From Eilatimonas milleporae (GTDB lineage Bacteria > Pseudomonadota > Alphaproteobacteria > Sphingomonadales > Kordiimonadaceae), in the NCBI RefSeq assembly GCF_003688555.1, contig NZ_REFR01000015.1, positions 1 to 64,000 of the forward strand: 64,000 nucleotides of DNA. Direction: 5' to 3'. The translations under genes and the position numbers were made by a program. How positions within the stretch are numbered: position 1 is the stretch's first letter; every line of letters begins with the position of its first letter. Below the pieces are notes generated by a model, which saw only the letters and a list, made by a program, of their open reading frames with translations, was not told the origin of the DNA and ran no database searches. This document shows positions 46,064 through 53,605 of this stretch, one piece after another.

Positions 46064-46437
46064 GGGTACAGAAATGTCCCATTGCCGGCCAGACCGATCA
46101 TATCCATGCCCTGCCCGAATACCAAAACACGTAAAATTAGAAATTCTTAAATTCTGAATAGATCAGGGGAATCAAGCGACTACCCCAAGGGTGGCGCAGG
46201 AGCGGACCAGTCGGTCAAAAAACAGCCTTGACGGGAAATTAATCCTGTTGAAAAGTTCCATTGATAAAGAAGAACATTTATCAAAAATGCACTGAATTAC
46301 AGGCGTTCTCATATGCTGGGAGATTTCATAAAAGAATAAAAATACTTATTTATTAGTGGGTTAGCTTTTCAGAATCATAGTCATCATTTTAGAATTCCGC
46401 CAGTGTCCATGTCTTTCAGGGCGTGCGTGTGGCGGAG

Positions 46438-46573
46438 CGGGAGCGGTTTTGTCTGAAGACAAAATTACTCTCAAAGGTGGTGATCCGAGCTGGTGCAACA
46501 ACCCGGATCACCGTTGTCAGACCATGCCCGCAAAAGGGAGCCCGGCAAGACGGATAACAATATACCGCTCCCG
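46438..46573. ncRNA. candidate structured non-coding RNA, family unknown
   Basis: A 136-base segment of normal GC in an AT-rich stretch. It is closed by a perfect 10-bp stem (46,438-46,447 CGGGAGCGGT with 46,564-46,573). Inside is TTTTGTC-TGAA-GACAAAA (46,447-46,464), a second perfect 9-bp stem GGTGATCCG/CGGATCACC (46,479-46,487 with 46,504-46,512) with an inner GGT/ACC, and a third stem GTTGTC with GATAAC (one G-U pair). The fold is multi-branched and compact, as in a ncRNA or riboswitch. It does not match 6S, SRP, tmRNA or RNase P motifs I know. Coding potential is absent. Strand not fixed. Confidence 0.5.
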
Positions 46574-46674
46574 GCGCGTAGGCTGTCTATGACGGAAAGT
46601 GGAGACCGAAACCATTTTATCAAATAACAAGATATGCAATCAATACCACAGATATTAGATAAAGAAATAGGATT

Positions 46675-46845
46675 ATGTGGAAATATTTTGCAGAAATATT
46701 GGTAGTATATTCAATTATACAACTGATTGATTATCTTATGTATGGAGGTAATTTTGTATATATATCATATGAAACTATGGCAATATCAATCTTCTCAATA
46801 ATACTATCTAATATTTTGGCTAACACAACTAAGAAAAAGGCTTAA
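46675..46845 (+). CDS. 56-residue AT-rich membrane peptide, unknown
   Basis: A complete ATG-to-TAA frame of 56 codons that begins MWKYFAEILVVYSIIQ and ends NTTKKKA. Two hydrophobic helices are predicted by eye: about residues 5-22 and 32-49, followed by a lysine-rich end, so the positive tail would face the cytoplasm. Codon use is A/T-rich, unlike the neighbours, indicating recent arrival. TAGGA is present upstream but close (3 bases). It ends 25 bases before the CPBP protease gene, which has AGGAG of its own. No family recognised. The gene is short, so a chance frame cannot be fully excluded. Confidence 0.5.
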   Translation: MWKYFAEILVVYSIIQLIDYLMYGGNFVYISYETMAISIFSIILSNILANTTKKKA

Positions 46846-46870
46846 TTTTATTATTTCCGAGGAGCCTGAA

Positions 46871-47626
46871 ATGTCAGATGCGATTATCAATCAAGCTTCA
46901 ATAGATGCGGAAAATATGGAAACCCAAGCCCATGGGCAAAGCGTGTTTTGGGGTGGTTTCAAGCCGCTGATCCTGTGGTTTGTGATCGAATTCGCCCTGG
47001 GCTTTGCGTTGGGGTTCGCATTCGGTTTCGTGGGAGCGGATTTCCAGGCTGTAGGCCCCTGGAATGTGACCGCGATCATGACGATTGTGTCCGGCGCCGG
47101 CGGTGTGGCGGCCGTATCGCTCTGGATCGGGTTTGACATGGGCCGTCACCATCCGGGCCGCGCGCATATGATCGGCTGGCGGCCGGCGCGTGACGGCATA
47201 GCGAACACACTGTTTCGGGTGTTTCTGGCTTTCGTGGTCCTTCGGGCGGCACAGGCCGCGTATTTCGCGGTATTCACCGAATACACAGGCGCGCCGGCAC
47301 CCAGCAATGTGCCGGCCACGGACGGGCTGTGGCTGCCGCATGCGGTCTGGATCTATGCGCTGCTTCTGGTTATCGCGCCCGTGGTCGAGGAAGCGGTGTT
47401 TCGCGGCTATCTGCAAAACAGCCTGAAATCGCGCCTGTCGCCCGTGCTGTCCATGACCATCACCGCCGCCCTGTTCGCCAGCATCCATTTCGATATCGCC
47501 AACTGGGTGCCGCTGTTTTTCCTGGGGCTGGCGCTGGGCGCGGTGCGCGAGAGAACCGGCGCCCTGTGGCCGAGCATGGCGCTGCACGTCGTGAACAATA
47601 CAGTGGCCTTGGTGATCATACCCTGA
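46871..47626 (+). CDS. CPBP-family intramembrane metalloprotease
   Basis: 251 residues, at least five hydrophobic segments (residues about 31-55, 66-88, 113-135, 158-172, 190-250). Rce1/CPBP catalytic motifs are visible: EEAVFRGYLQNSL (EE at 173-174, Arg178), FASIHFDIANW (FxxxH), and a C-terminal SMALHVVNNTVAL. The family includes CAAX prenyl protease relatives and bacteriocin self-immunity proteins. GAGGAGCC is the ribosome-binding site. Codon use is less AT-rich than the leader region. It directly follows the 56-residue membrane peptide, a pairing typical of peptide plus processing or immunity factor. Confidence 0.9.
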   Translation: MSDAIINQASIDAENMETQAHGQSVFWGGFKPLILWFVIEFALGFALGFAFGFVGADFQAVGPWNVTAIMTIVSGAGGVAAVSLWIGFDMGRHHPGRAHMIGWRPARDGIANTLFRVFLAFVVLRAAQAAYFAVFTEYTGAPAPSNVPATDGLWLPHAVWIYALLLVIAPVVEEAVFRGYLQNSLKSRLSPVLSMTITAALFASIHFDIANWVPLFFLGLALGAVRERTGALWPSMALHVVNNTVALVIIP

Positions 47627-47665
47627 GGGAAGCGGGGGATCATATTGGGCTGATCATGAAGTATA

Positions 47666-47729
47666 TATCGGCGCCTGGACCGTTTCCCGCACCGGATTTC
47701 AAGAAACGGAAACAACCGGAGCGCCGATA
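47666..47729. terminator. two-tier hairpin between convergent genes
   Basis: TATCGGCGC (47,666-47,674) pairs with GCGCCGATA (47,721-47,729); inside it, CCGTTTC (47,680-47,686) pairs with GAAACGG (47,703-47,709). It sits between the CPBP gene (plus) and the 75-residue gene (minus), so it could end transcription from both sides. Confidence 0.5.
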
Positions 47730-47732
47730 GAA

Positions 47733-47960
47733 TTACGATCCGCGCATGCTTGACCGCACGCGCTTTGCCATTGCGGATACTTCCGCTTTTTCGTCGCCCT
47801 CAAGGGGAGCATTACGCGTCAATTCAGGATGGGCCGTGTTACGAACGGTCAAGCCGCCGGACCAGGTAAAAACGGGACGGGTCTCCTTGCGTATATGCAA
47901 GGACTTCCCGTGAGACTGCGTCTTCGGTCTGTCCGTTCCAGATGTTACTTTTTCACTCAT
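47733..47960 (-). CDS. 75-residue hypothetical protein
   Basis: Frame from ATG at 47,960 to TAA. Hydrophilic and basic (SEKVTSGTDRPKTQSHGKSL and a C-terminus AKRVRSSMRGS); no membrane segment or signal peptide. It starts 36 bases after the 49-residue gene, in the same direction, so it looks like the third gene of that run. No clear ribosome-binding site and no family; support rests on position and the run of genes. Convergent with the CPBP gene through a hairpin. Confidence 0.45.
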   Translation of the reverse strand: MSEKVTSGTDRPKTQSHGKSLHIRKETRPVFTWSGGLTVRNTAHPELTRNAPLEGDEKAEVSAMAKRVRSSMRGS

Positions 47961-47995
47961 GCTTCAAACCATACCATATCCGACAAGATTATCGG

Positions 47996-48145
47996 TTACT
48001 TTTTCGCCGACGGTTTATTCGTGGCAGACGGAGATTTGTTCCCGACCGAGGGAGGTTTCACATTCGGTTTGGGCTGCTTATTCTTCCCAGTGGGGCTGAA
48101 AGCTTCCGCCAAAGTCTGATTTTTTACCGTCTCTTCTGCGATCAC
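47996..48145 (-). CDS. 49-residue hypothetical protein coupled to the DUF6338 gene
   Basis: A GTG at 48,145 shares the bases GTGA with the stop of the DUF6338 gene, and GGAGG lies three bases upstream within that gene. The translation has 49 residues, starts M(V)IAEETVKNQTLAEAFSP and continues lysine-, proline- and serine-rich, without hydrophobic parts, ending SATNKPSAKK. Such a short basic tail-like protein translated from the end of a membrane protein gene suggests a partner. It was too short for usual size limits. Confidence 0.6.
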   Translation of the reverse strand: MIAEETVKNQTLAEAFSPTGKNKQPKPNVKPPSVGNKSPSATNKPSAKK

Positions 48146-48954
48146 AATCCTCCGTTTGATATAAGTACTGCTACCAGGAATATAATGACGAGAAGCGCCA
48201 TGCCAAGCAGCATGCCCACACTATCCGCTGGCTCATCAGCGGCCCCTGTCCGTTCCGACACCGATTTTCGGCTTTTGGTGGGGTTTAGAAAGACAACGCT
48301 TCTGATCGCCTCCTTGGCGATGTAAACCGAGCCCGGCATGGGGGTATCATCGATATTGCCTTCATCATCATACCCGTAGGCCTCGCTGAAATACAGGTCG
48401 TGATATTGCGCTGAATGAGATGCAATCGCCGTTTCGTCAAAAGATCCGAGAATGTTCACTTCCTTGCCCGCCACCTCGTAGGTGACAATCACCCAGCCGG
48501 CTTCCTTGCGGTCAAAAGCGTTCTGCCATGCGGTCTCGATGGGATTGTATATGCCGAGATACGACTGAAACTTGGAGGGCCATTTGAACAAGCGGTTGGA
48601 CACGAAGCCAAGGAGATATCCGAGCAAAGCCGGATATGGCAGCATGTAGAATAACCAGGTCAGACCGTCGTCAATGGGATTGAGGAGCTTTCCGCCGTCT
48701 TCGAGCGTCAACACGAACATGTCGGAAAAGGGCCGGTCCGGCCAGCCCCAGACAACCAGATAATCCGTTGTGAAAGTGGCACCGAACAAAAGGACCATGG
48801 TCAGCAGCAGATAGACGATCCACGTATAAGAGTCCCGTTTGAGGAGCGCGGGATGCAGGCGGCTGCGTAGAACGGCAAAACAGACATACCCCGGCAGTAC
48901 CAGATTGAGCAGCAGGACGACCGCCGACGGAGCCGAGAAAACATCAAATGTCAC
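48142..48954 (-). CDS. DUF6338 family membrane protein
   Basis: 270 residues. Three N-terminal membrane segments (SAVVLLLNLVLPGYVCFAVL, SYTWIVYLLLTMVLLFGATF, LTWLFYMLPYPALLGYLLGF) and one at the C-terminus (SVGMLLGMALLVIIFLVAVL), around a soluble domain: PIETAWQNAFDRKEAGWVIVTYEVAGKEVNILGSFDETAIASHSAQYHDLYFSEAYGYDDEG and ASVYIAKEAIRSVVFL-like end. The AWxxxF...G.V.I.....SxASHS...DLY pattern is that of DUF6338, whose function is unknown. The C-terminal codons double as the ribosome-binding site of the 49-residue protein. Confidence 0.75.
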   Translation of the reverse strand: MTFDVFSAPSAVVLLLNLVLPGYVCFAVLRSRLHPALLKRDSYTWIVYLLLTMVLLFGATFTTDYLVVWGWPDRPFSDMFVLTLEDGGKLLNPIDDGLTWLFYMLPYPALLGYLLGFVSNRLFKWPSKFQSYLGIYNPIETAWQNAFDRKEAGWVIVTYEVAGKEVNILGSFDETAIASHSAQYHDLYFSEAYGYDDEGNIDDTPMPGSVYIAKEAIRSVVFLNPTKSRKSVSERTGAADEPADSVGMLLGMALLVIIFLVAVLISNGGL

Positions 48955-49147
48955 CTAGGCCGCCTCCAGGGAACAGCAATCAATCATGGGCTGTCGGCGG
49001 ACTGGCACACCATCCGAAACCGACACTGCCAAAATCCAACCATACCGAGCACCGCAGATCCTGGTCAAGCAACCATGGCCAATCGCGGAAGGTTCGCCTG
49101 TTTCGTATAGACGCTCGACAATACCAAACCGGATCGGCGCACCGCGC

Positions 49148-49822
49148 CTATTTCAGCCAGACGGCGTTCTCAACACTGTTCCTGACAAAGGCGTCATGGG
49201 CGGCGCGTTCGCTGTCGGAGACGGGAAAGCTGCGTTTCGGCCAGCTTTTGCGCTCGACGTCGATGGCGCCGGCGCCGGTCATCAGCGACAGGTCGAGACC
49301 GGCCTGACGGCCCACCGTCAGTTCCAGATAAACCTCGGCCAGGATTTCAGCATCGAGCAGCGCACCGTGGAGGGAGCGGTGGCTGTTGTCGATTTCCAGC
49401 CGGCGGCACAGGGCGTCGAGCGAATTGGGCTGGCCGGGATATTTGGTGCGGGCAATGGCCAGGGTATCGACAAACCGGTCGCTGCCAAGGACGGGATAGC
49501 CGGCCTTTTCCAGCTCGAAATTGATGAATTTCATGTCGAATTCGGCATTGTGGGCGACCAGAATGCCGTCATCGCCGACAAAGTCGAGAAAGCCGTCGAC
49601 CACGTCCGTGAACACCGGCTTGTCGGCGAGGAAATCGCCGGTCAGGCCGTGGACCTCGACGGCGGCGGCGGGCACGTCGCGTTCGGGATTGATATAGACG
49701 TGAAAGGTGCTGTCCTTGTGCAGCACCTTGTTGATCATTTCCACACAGCCGATTTCGATGACACGGTCCCCGGAAAAGGGGTCGAAGCCGGTGGTTTCCG
49801 TATCGAAGAGGATTTCCCTCAT
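49148..49822 (-). CDS. dnaQ: DNA polymerase III subunit epsilon
   Basis: The 3'-5' proofreading exonuclease of the replicase. 224 residues. DEDDh motifs: ExoI LFDTETTGFDP, ExoII DGILVAHNAEFDMKFI, ExoIIIh NSHRSLHGALLDAEILAEVY. The C-terminal region RKSWPKRSFPVSDSERAAHDAF binds the alpha subunit. It overlaps coaE (its ATG shares ATGA with the coaE stop), so the run PPSR-maf-aroE-coaE-dnaQ is largely coupled and points away from oriC. Confidence 0.96.
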   Translation of the reverse strand: MREILFDTETTGFDPFSGDRVIEIGCVEMINKVLHKDSTFHVYINPERDVPAAAVEVHGLTGDFLADKPVFTDVVDGFLDFVGDDGILVAHNAEFDMKFINFELEKAGYPVLGSDRFVDTLAIARTKYPGQPNSLDALCRRLEIDNSHRSLHGALLDAEILAEVYLELTVGRQAGLDLSLMTGAGAIDVERKSWPKRSFPVSDSERAAHDAFVRNSVENAVWLK

Positions 49823-50481
49823 GGTGTGGCATCTCCTGTGAGCTGGCGGACGATGGCGCGGACGCGGGCCCTGGCGTGGTCAAGGCCGCGGTCGGTTTCA
49901 ATGATGAAATCGGCGCGGGCCCTTTTGTCCGCGTCCGGCATCTGGGTTTTGACAATATCGGCGAATTTTTCCTCTGTCATGCCGGAACGGGCGAGAACGC
50001 GGGTGCGCTGCACCGCCGCCGGGGCGGAGACGACAAGCACATGGTCGCAGCCCTTGTCGCCGCCGGTCTCGAACAGGAGCGGCACGTCGAACACCACGAG
50101 GGCGGCGCCGCTGTCCGCCGCTGCCCGCAGAAAGACCCGCCGGTCCTCGGCCACCATGGGGTGCATCAGGGCCTCCAGCCGGCGCAGGGCGTCCCGGTCG
50201 GCGAACACCGCGGCGCCGAGTTTCCGCCGGTCAAGAACACCATCGGTGACGGTGCCCGGAAACATGGCGCCAATCGCAGCAAGGGCCCGCCCGCCCGGCG
50301 CCTGAAGGGCCTGCACGCTGGCGTCGGCGTCAAAGACGGGAACGCCGAGATCGGCGAACATGCGCGCGGTCTCGGACTTGCCCATGCCGATGGAGCCGGT
50401 CAGGCCCAGAATAAGGGGGCGATCCGGATGGTTTGGGCGATCCGGGGCGTGCGGCTGTTTCCGCGAGGGACCGGCGGTCAT
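49819..50481 (-). CDS. coaE: dephospho-CoA kinase
   Basis: Last step of CoA synthesis: phosphorylates the ribose 3'-OH of dephospho-CoA. 220 residues. P-loop LILGLTGSIGMGKSETARMF near residue 30, then FDADASVQALQ, HPMVAEDRR and VVFDVPLLFETGGDKGCDHVLVV, which bind the substrate. The first 20 residues are a polar Pro/Arg-rich addition. It overlaps dnaQ and aroE by four bases each (ATGA-type), so translation is coupled through the block. Confidence 0.95.
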   Translation of the reverse strand: MTAGPSRKQPHAPDRPNHPDRPLILGLTGSIGMGKSETARMFADLGVPVFDADASVQALQAPGGRALAAIGAMFPGTVTDGVLDRRKLGAAVFADRDALRRLEALMHPMVAEDRRVFLRAAADSGAALVVFDVPLLFETGGDKGCDHVLVVSAPAAVQRTRVLARSGMTEEKFADIVKTQMPDADKRARADFIIETDRGLDHARARVRAIVRQLTGDATP

Positions 50482-51335
50482 GCCAGTGCCTTGTGCAGGT
50501 CGGATTTCAGGACGGATTTCAGGGCGTCGTCATACACCGGGGCGGCCCCGAACCAGAGCTCAAAGGCGGCGGCCGCCTGATGGACCAGCATGCCAAGACC
50601 GTCGACCACGGCAAGGCCGCGCGCGGCGGCATCCCGCAACAGCGGTGTTTCCAGCGGCGCATAGACAATGTCATAGACCACGCAGTCGGGAGCCGCCGCC
50701 GACAGGTCCAGCGGCAGGGGCGGCTGGCCGGTCATGCCGAGCGTGGTGGTGTTGACGATCAGACCGGCGGCGGTCACGGCGGACGACAGGGCATCCCACG
50801 CCACCGTGGTGATGCGCTGGCGGCCGATGTCGGCGGCGAGGCCGCGGGCCTTTTCCTCCGTACGGTTGGCCAGCATCAAAAAGGGAATATCCGTATCGAT
50901 CAGGGCGGCGGCAGCGGCCCGCGCCGCGCCGCCGGCGCCGATGACAAGGGCGGCGCGGTCCTTCGGCCAGTGGGGAACGGTGGCGTTCAGATGTTTCAGA
51001 AAGCCGATGCCGTCGGTGTTGAAACCCGACAGGGTGCCGTCCGCCTTGCACAGAACCGTGTTGACGGCGCCCATGGTGCGCGCCGCCGGGCTGAGCCTGT
51101 CCATCAGGGGCAGGATGGCGGTCTTGTGGGGGACGGTGACGTTCCAGCCCTGCAAGCCGTCAGCGCGCAGAGCGGCCACCGCCTCGCCCAAACGGTCCGG
51201 GGGGACGTCGATGGCGCGGTAACAGCCGTCAATGCCCGCCGCCGCCAGCCAGTGATTGTGAATGCGCGGCGACAGGGAATGGGCCACCGGATGCCCGATC
51301 ACGGCGGCCACGCATCTGGTGCCGGAACCGGTCAC
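50478..51335 (-). CDS. aroE: shikimate dehydrogenase
   Basis: NADPH-dependent reduction of 3-dehydroshikimate in aromatic amino-acid synthesis. 285 residues. Substrate site: HSLSPRIHNHWL (SxS) and WNVTVPHKTAILPLMD with the catalytic Lys; cofactor site: LVIGAGGAARAAAAAL, ANRTEEKARGLA, and IVNTTTLGMTGQPPL. C-terminal GLGMLVHQAAAAFELWFG is the usual end. Overlaps coaE and maf by four bases each. Confidence 0.96.
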   Translation of the reverse strand: MTGSGTRCVAAVIGHPVAHSLSPRIHNHWLAAAGIDGCYRAIDVPPDRLGEAVAALRADGLQGWNVTVPHKTAILPLMDRLSPAARTMGAVNTVLCKADGTLSGFNTDGIGFLKHLNATVPHWPKDRAALVIGAGGAARAAAAALIDTDIPFLMLANRTEEKARGLAADIGRQRITTVAWDALSSAVTAAGLIVNTTTLGMTGQPPLPLDLSAAAPDCVVYDIVYAPLETPLLRDAAARGLAVVDGLGMLVHQAAAAFELWFGAAPVYDDALKSVLKSDLHKALA

Positions 51336-51961
51336 AGAACGCGGACCCCCATCAGGCGCAACTGGGCGAGAAGCGGCAGCAGCGGCAGGCCGAGTATGGT
51401 GAAGAAATCACCCGAGACACGGTCGAACAACTGGGCGCCGAGACCCTCGAGCTGATAGGCGCCGACACTGTCAAGAACGGCGTCGCCGGCGCGGTCCAGA
51501 TAGGTGTCGATTTCAGACGCATCCAGGGGGCGCATGGCGAGCGTGGCGGTGTCGACAAAGCGCCACAGCACCTGATAGCCCCGCATCAGCACCACGGCCG
51601 AGACAAGGCGGTGCGTGCGGCCGGCCAGGCTGGCGAGCTGTTCGGCGGCATCGCCGCGCGAAGCCGATTTGGACATAACCGTCCCGTCGACGGCCAGCAC
51701 CTGATCGGCCCCGATGACAAGGGCTTCGGGATAGAGGGCGGAGATGTTGCGGGCTTTCAGTTCCGCCAGGCTGTCGGCGATGTCGCGGGGCGGCGCCCCC
51801 TCGCCCAACAGGCCGTCCTTGACCGGGGTCTCGTCCACGGCGGCCGGCTGAACGCGGACATGCAGCCCGGCGTCGGCAAGCATCTTGGCGCGGGTCCTGC
51901 TGCCGGAGGCAAGGATCAGCGATGGGGATGCATCGCTTAAGGGTGTTTCAGTGGCGGTCAT
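51332..51961 (-). CDS. maf: Maf-family nucleotide pyrophosphatase
   Basis: 209 residues. Maf proteins hydrolyse non-canonical or particular NTPs and are tied to septum formation when overproduced. Motifs: LILASGSRTRAKMLADAGL (active-site Arg/Lys), DETPVKDG, ALVIGADQVLAVDGTVMSK, GRTHRLVSAVVL, and GAYQLEGLGAQLFDRVSGDFFTILGLPL. The first motif reads SGSRTR rather than SASPRR, which resembles the YceF branch (acting on 7-methyl-GTP), but specificity is uncertain. Four-base overlap with aroE. Confidence 0.92.
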   Translation of the reverse strand: MTATETPLSDASPSLILASGSRTRAKMLADAGLHVRVQPAAVDETPVKDGLLGEGAPPRDIADSLAELKARNISALYPEALVIGADQVLAVDGTVMSKSASRGDAAEQLASLAGRTHRLVSAVVLMRGYQVLWRFVDTATLAMRPLDASEIDTYLDRAGDAVLDSVGAYQLEGLGAQLFDRVSGDFFTILGLPLLPLLAQLRLMGVRVL

Positions 51962-51974
51962 CGGCCCGTGCCCC

Positions 51975-53135
51975 TCATGTCAGAACGCCGCCGCCGGGCC
52001 GGCTGCCGCCAGGGGCCCCAAGGTCGCCAGCGTCATCCGGGTCGCCCGCGTCATCAGGGTCATCGGGGCTGCCGCAGACCATGTCGGTGTCGCCATGCCC
52101 GCTGGTGGCACTCCCACTAACAGTAGGAGTGCCGGTATGGGTGCCGGCATGGATGTCAGGACCGGTATCGGATGACGGCCACCCGGCATCATCCGCCGGG
52201 GCCGTCGGGGCCGTTGGGGCCATTGGGGCCGCCGGATCGGAGGGAGCGCCGTCTTTCGCCGGTTTGACGCTGCGGGCGTCAAGCCAGGCGTGATATTTGT
52301 TGAGAATGGCGGCGGCGGATTCCTCGATCGAGCGGCGGGTGACGTCCAGCGTGCTCCAGCCGCGTTCGCCGCAATAGCGGCGGCAGGCCGCCACTTCCTC
52401 GCGGATCTGCTGAATGTCGGTATAGTCGCCGTCCTCGGTTTCATTGAGGGAGCGCAGGCGGTTGGTGCGGATCTGGGCCAGGCGTTCGGGGCTGGTGGTG
52501 AGGCCGATGATAAAGGTGTTGTTGAGATAATCCAGCGCCTCCGGCATGGGGACATTGGGTACGAAGGGGATGTTGGCGGTCTTGTACCCCTTGTTGGCGA
52601 GATAGATGCTGGTGGGGGTTTTGGACGTGCGCGACACGCCGACAAGGATGATGTCGGCGTGGGGCAGTTCCTCCGTCAACTGGCCGTCATCATGGGCCAT
52701 GGTGAAATGGATGGCGTCGACGCGGTCGAAATAATGGGCGTCCATGATGTGCTGGCGGCCGGGACGCTGCGTCGGACGCTGGCCGAAATAGGAGCCGAGC
52801 AGATTGATCACCGGGTCCAGAATGGACAGCACCGGCAGCTGGGCGGTCTTGCAGCCTTCTTCCAGGGTGGCGCGGATATCGGGATTGACCAGCGTGTACA
52901 TGACCAGACCCGGCAGTTCGCGGATGTCGTCCATCAGACGTTCCATCTGAAGGGCGCTGCGGATCAGGGGCCAGTAATGCTTTTCCACACGCACGCCCTC
53001 GAACTGGACCAGCGCGGCGGCGATGATCGCCTCCAGCGTTTCGCCGGTGGAATCCGAGACCAGATGCAGGTGGAAAATCTGCTCGCCGTCTTCGCCGTCA
53101 TGCATGTGGAGCGCGGAAAATAATGTGTCGGACAT
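51975..53135 (-). CDS. PPSR family kinase/pyrophosphorylase (DUF299) with repetitive C-terminal extension
   Basis: 386 residues. The PEP synthase (or PPDK) regulatory protein family phosphorylates and dephosphorylates its target enzyme. N-terminal IFHLHLVSDSTGETLEAII, RPGRQHIMDAHYFDRVDAIHFTMAHDDGQ, and the P-loop ILVGVSRTSKTPTSIYLANKG. The conserved domain ends near residue 283; the last 100 residues are a Pro/Ala/Asp/Gly/Thr low-complexity tail from repetitive DNA. It is the first gene to the left of oriC and ends 13 bases before maf. Confidence 0.93.
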   Translation of the reverse strand: MSDTLFSALHMHDGEDGEQIFHLHLVSDSTGETLEAIIAAALVQFEGVRVEKHYWPLIRSALQMERLMDDIRELPGLVMYTLVNPDIRATLEEGCKTAQLPVLSILDPVINLLGSYFGQRPTQRPGRQHIMDAHYFDRVDAIHFTMAHDDGQLTEELPHADIILVGVSRTSKTPTSIYLANKGYKTANIPFVPNVPMPEALDYLNNTFIIGLTTSPERLAQIRTNRLRSLNETEDGDYTDIQQIREEVAACRRYCGERGWSTLDVTRRSIEESAAAILNKYHAWLDARSVKPAKDGAPSDPAAPMAPTAPTAPADDAGWPSSDTGPDIHAGTHTGTPTVSGSATSGHGDTDMVCGSPDDPDDAGDPDDAGDLGAPGGSRPGGGVLT

Positions 53136-53605
53136 AGATACCCAGTCTCACGGTCACGCGGCGTTCCTCCGGCAGACGGGCACCGGGCACGCCGCCCCGC
53201 CTGTGGATAAGTCTGTGACCAAATTTTGTCCAACCAGAGTAAAGCGGGCGATGCACCGGTCTCAAGGATTTGTTCACACAGTCATGCATTTTGTCCCCAT
53301 GACGTTGAAAAGGTGGAAAACCCAAGGGCATACCCGCCCGGATTGCGAGGTTTTCCCCATGTCTCGCAAAGGTGGAAAATATAAAAAGCCCCATGAAAGA
53401 ACGGTGGCGGCACGCTTGCATGAAAGAGAGACGCGATTTATGCACAGGGGTGTTCATGAAATTCGTCACCATCCGGCGACTGTGAACAAGGCTGTGGATA
53501 AAAACTTGTCCGCAGGATTCACAGGCCCTACTACCACCACAACCCTTTTATATATTTTATTTATTATAGAAATATGGGGCTGTGCATAAGGAGAGTTCAA
53601 AGCCC
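53136..53605. other. probable chromosomal replication origin (oriC)
   Basis: Non-coding gap between genes that diverge to both sides (PPSR-dnaQ left, hemE-hemJ-rho right), the Caulobacter-type oriC neighbourhood. DnaA-box-like 9-mers: TGTGGATAA at 53,202-53,210 and 53,493-53,501 (exact consensus), TTGTTCACA at 53,270, TTATGCACA at 53,438, TGTGAACAA at 53,481 and TGTGCATAA at 53,581. An AT-rich stretch at 53,546-53,577 could be the unwinding element. GGTGGAAAA occurs twice (53,312 and 53,372), and a GANTC site lies near 53,517. Confidence 0.8.

Noticed and set aside
46438-46573. Reading the structured segment as 6S RNA, SRP RNA, tmRNA or RNase P RNA
   Set aside because: Lacks the conserved cores of these families, such as the SRP GGTCAGG...GGAAGCAGCC loop.
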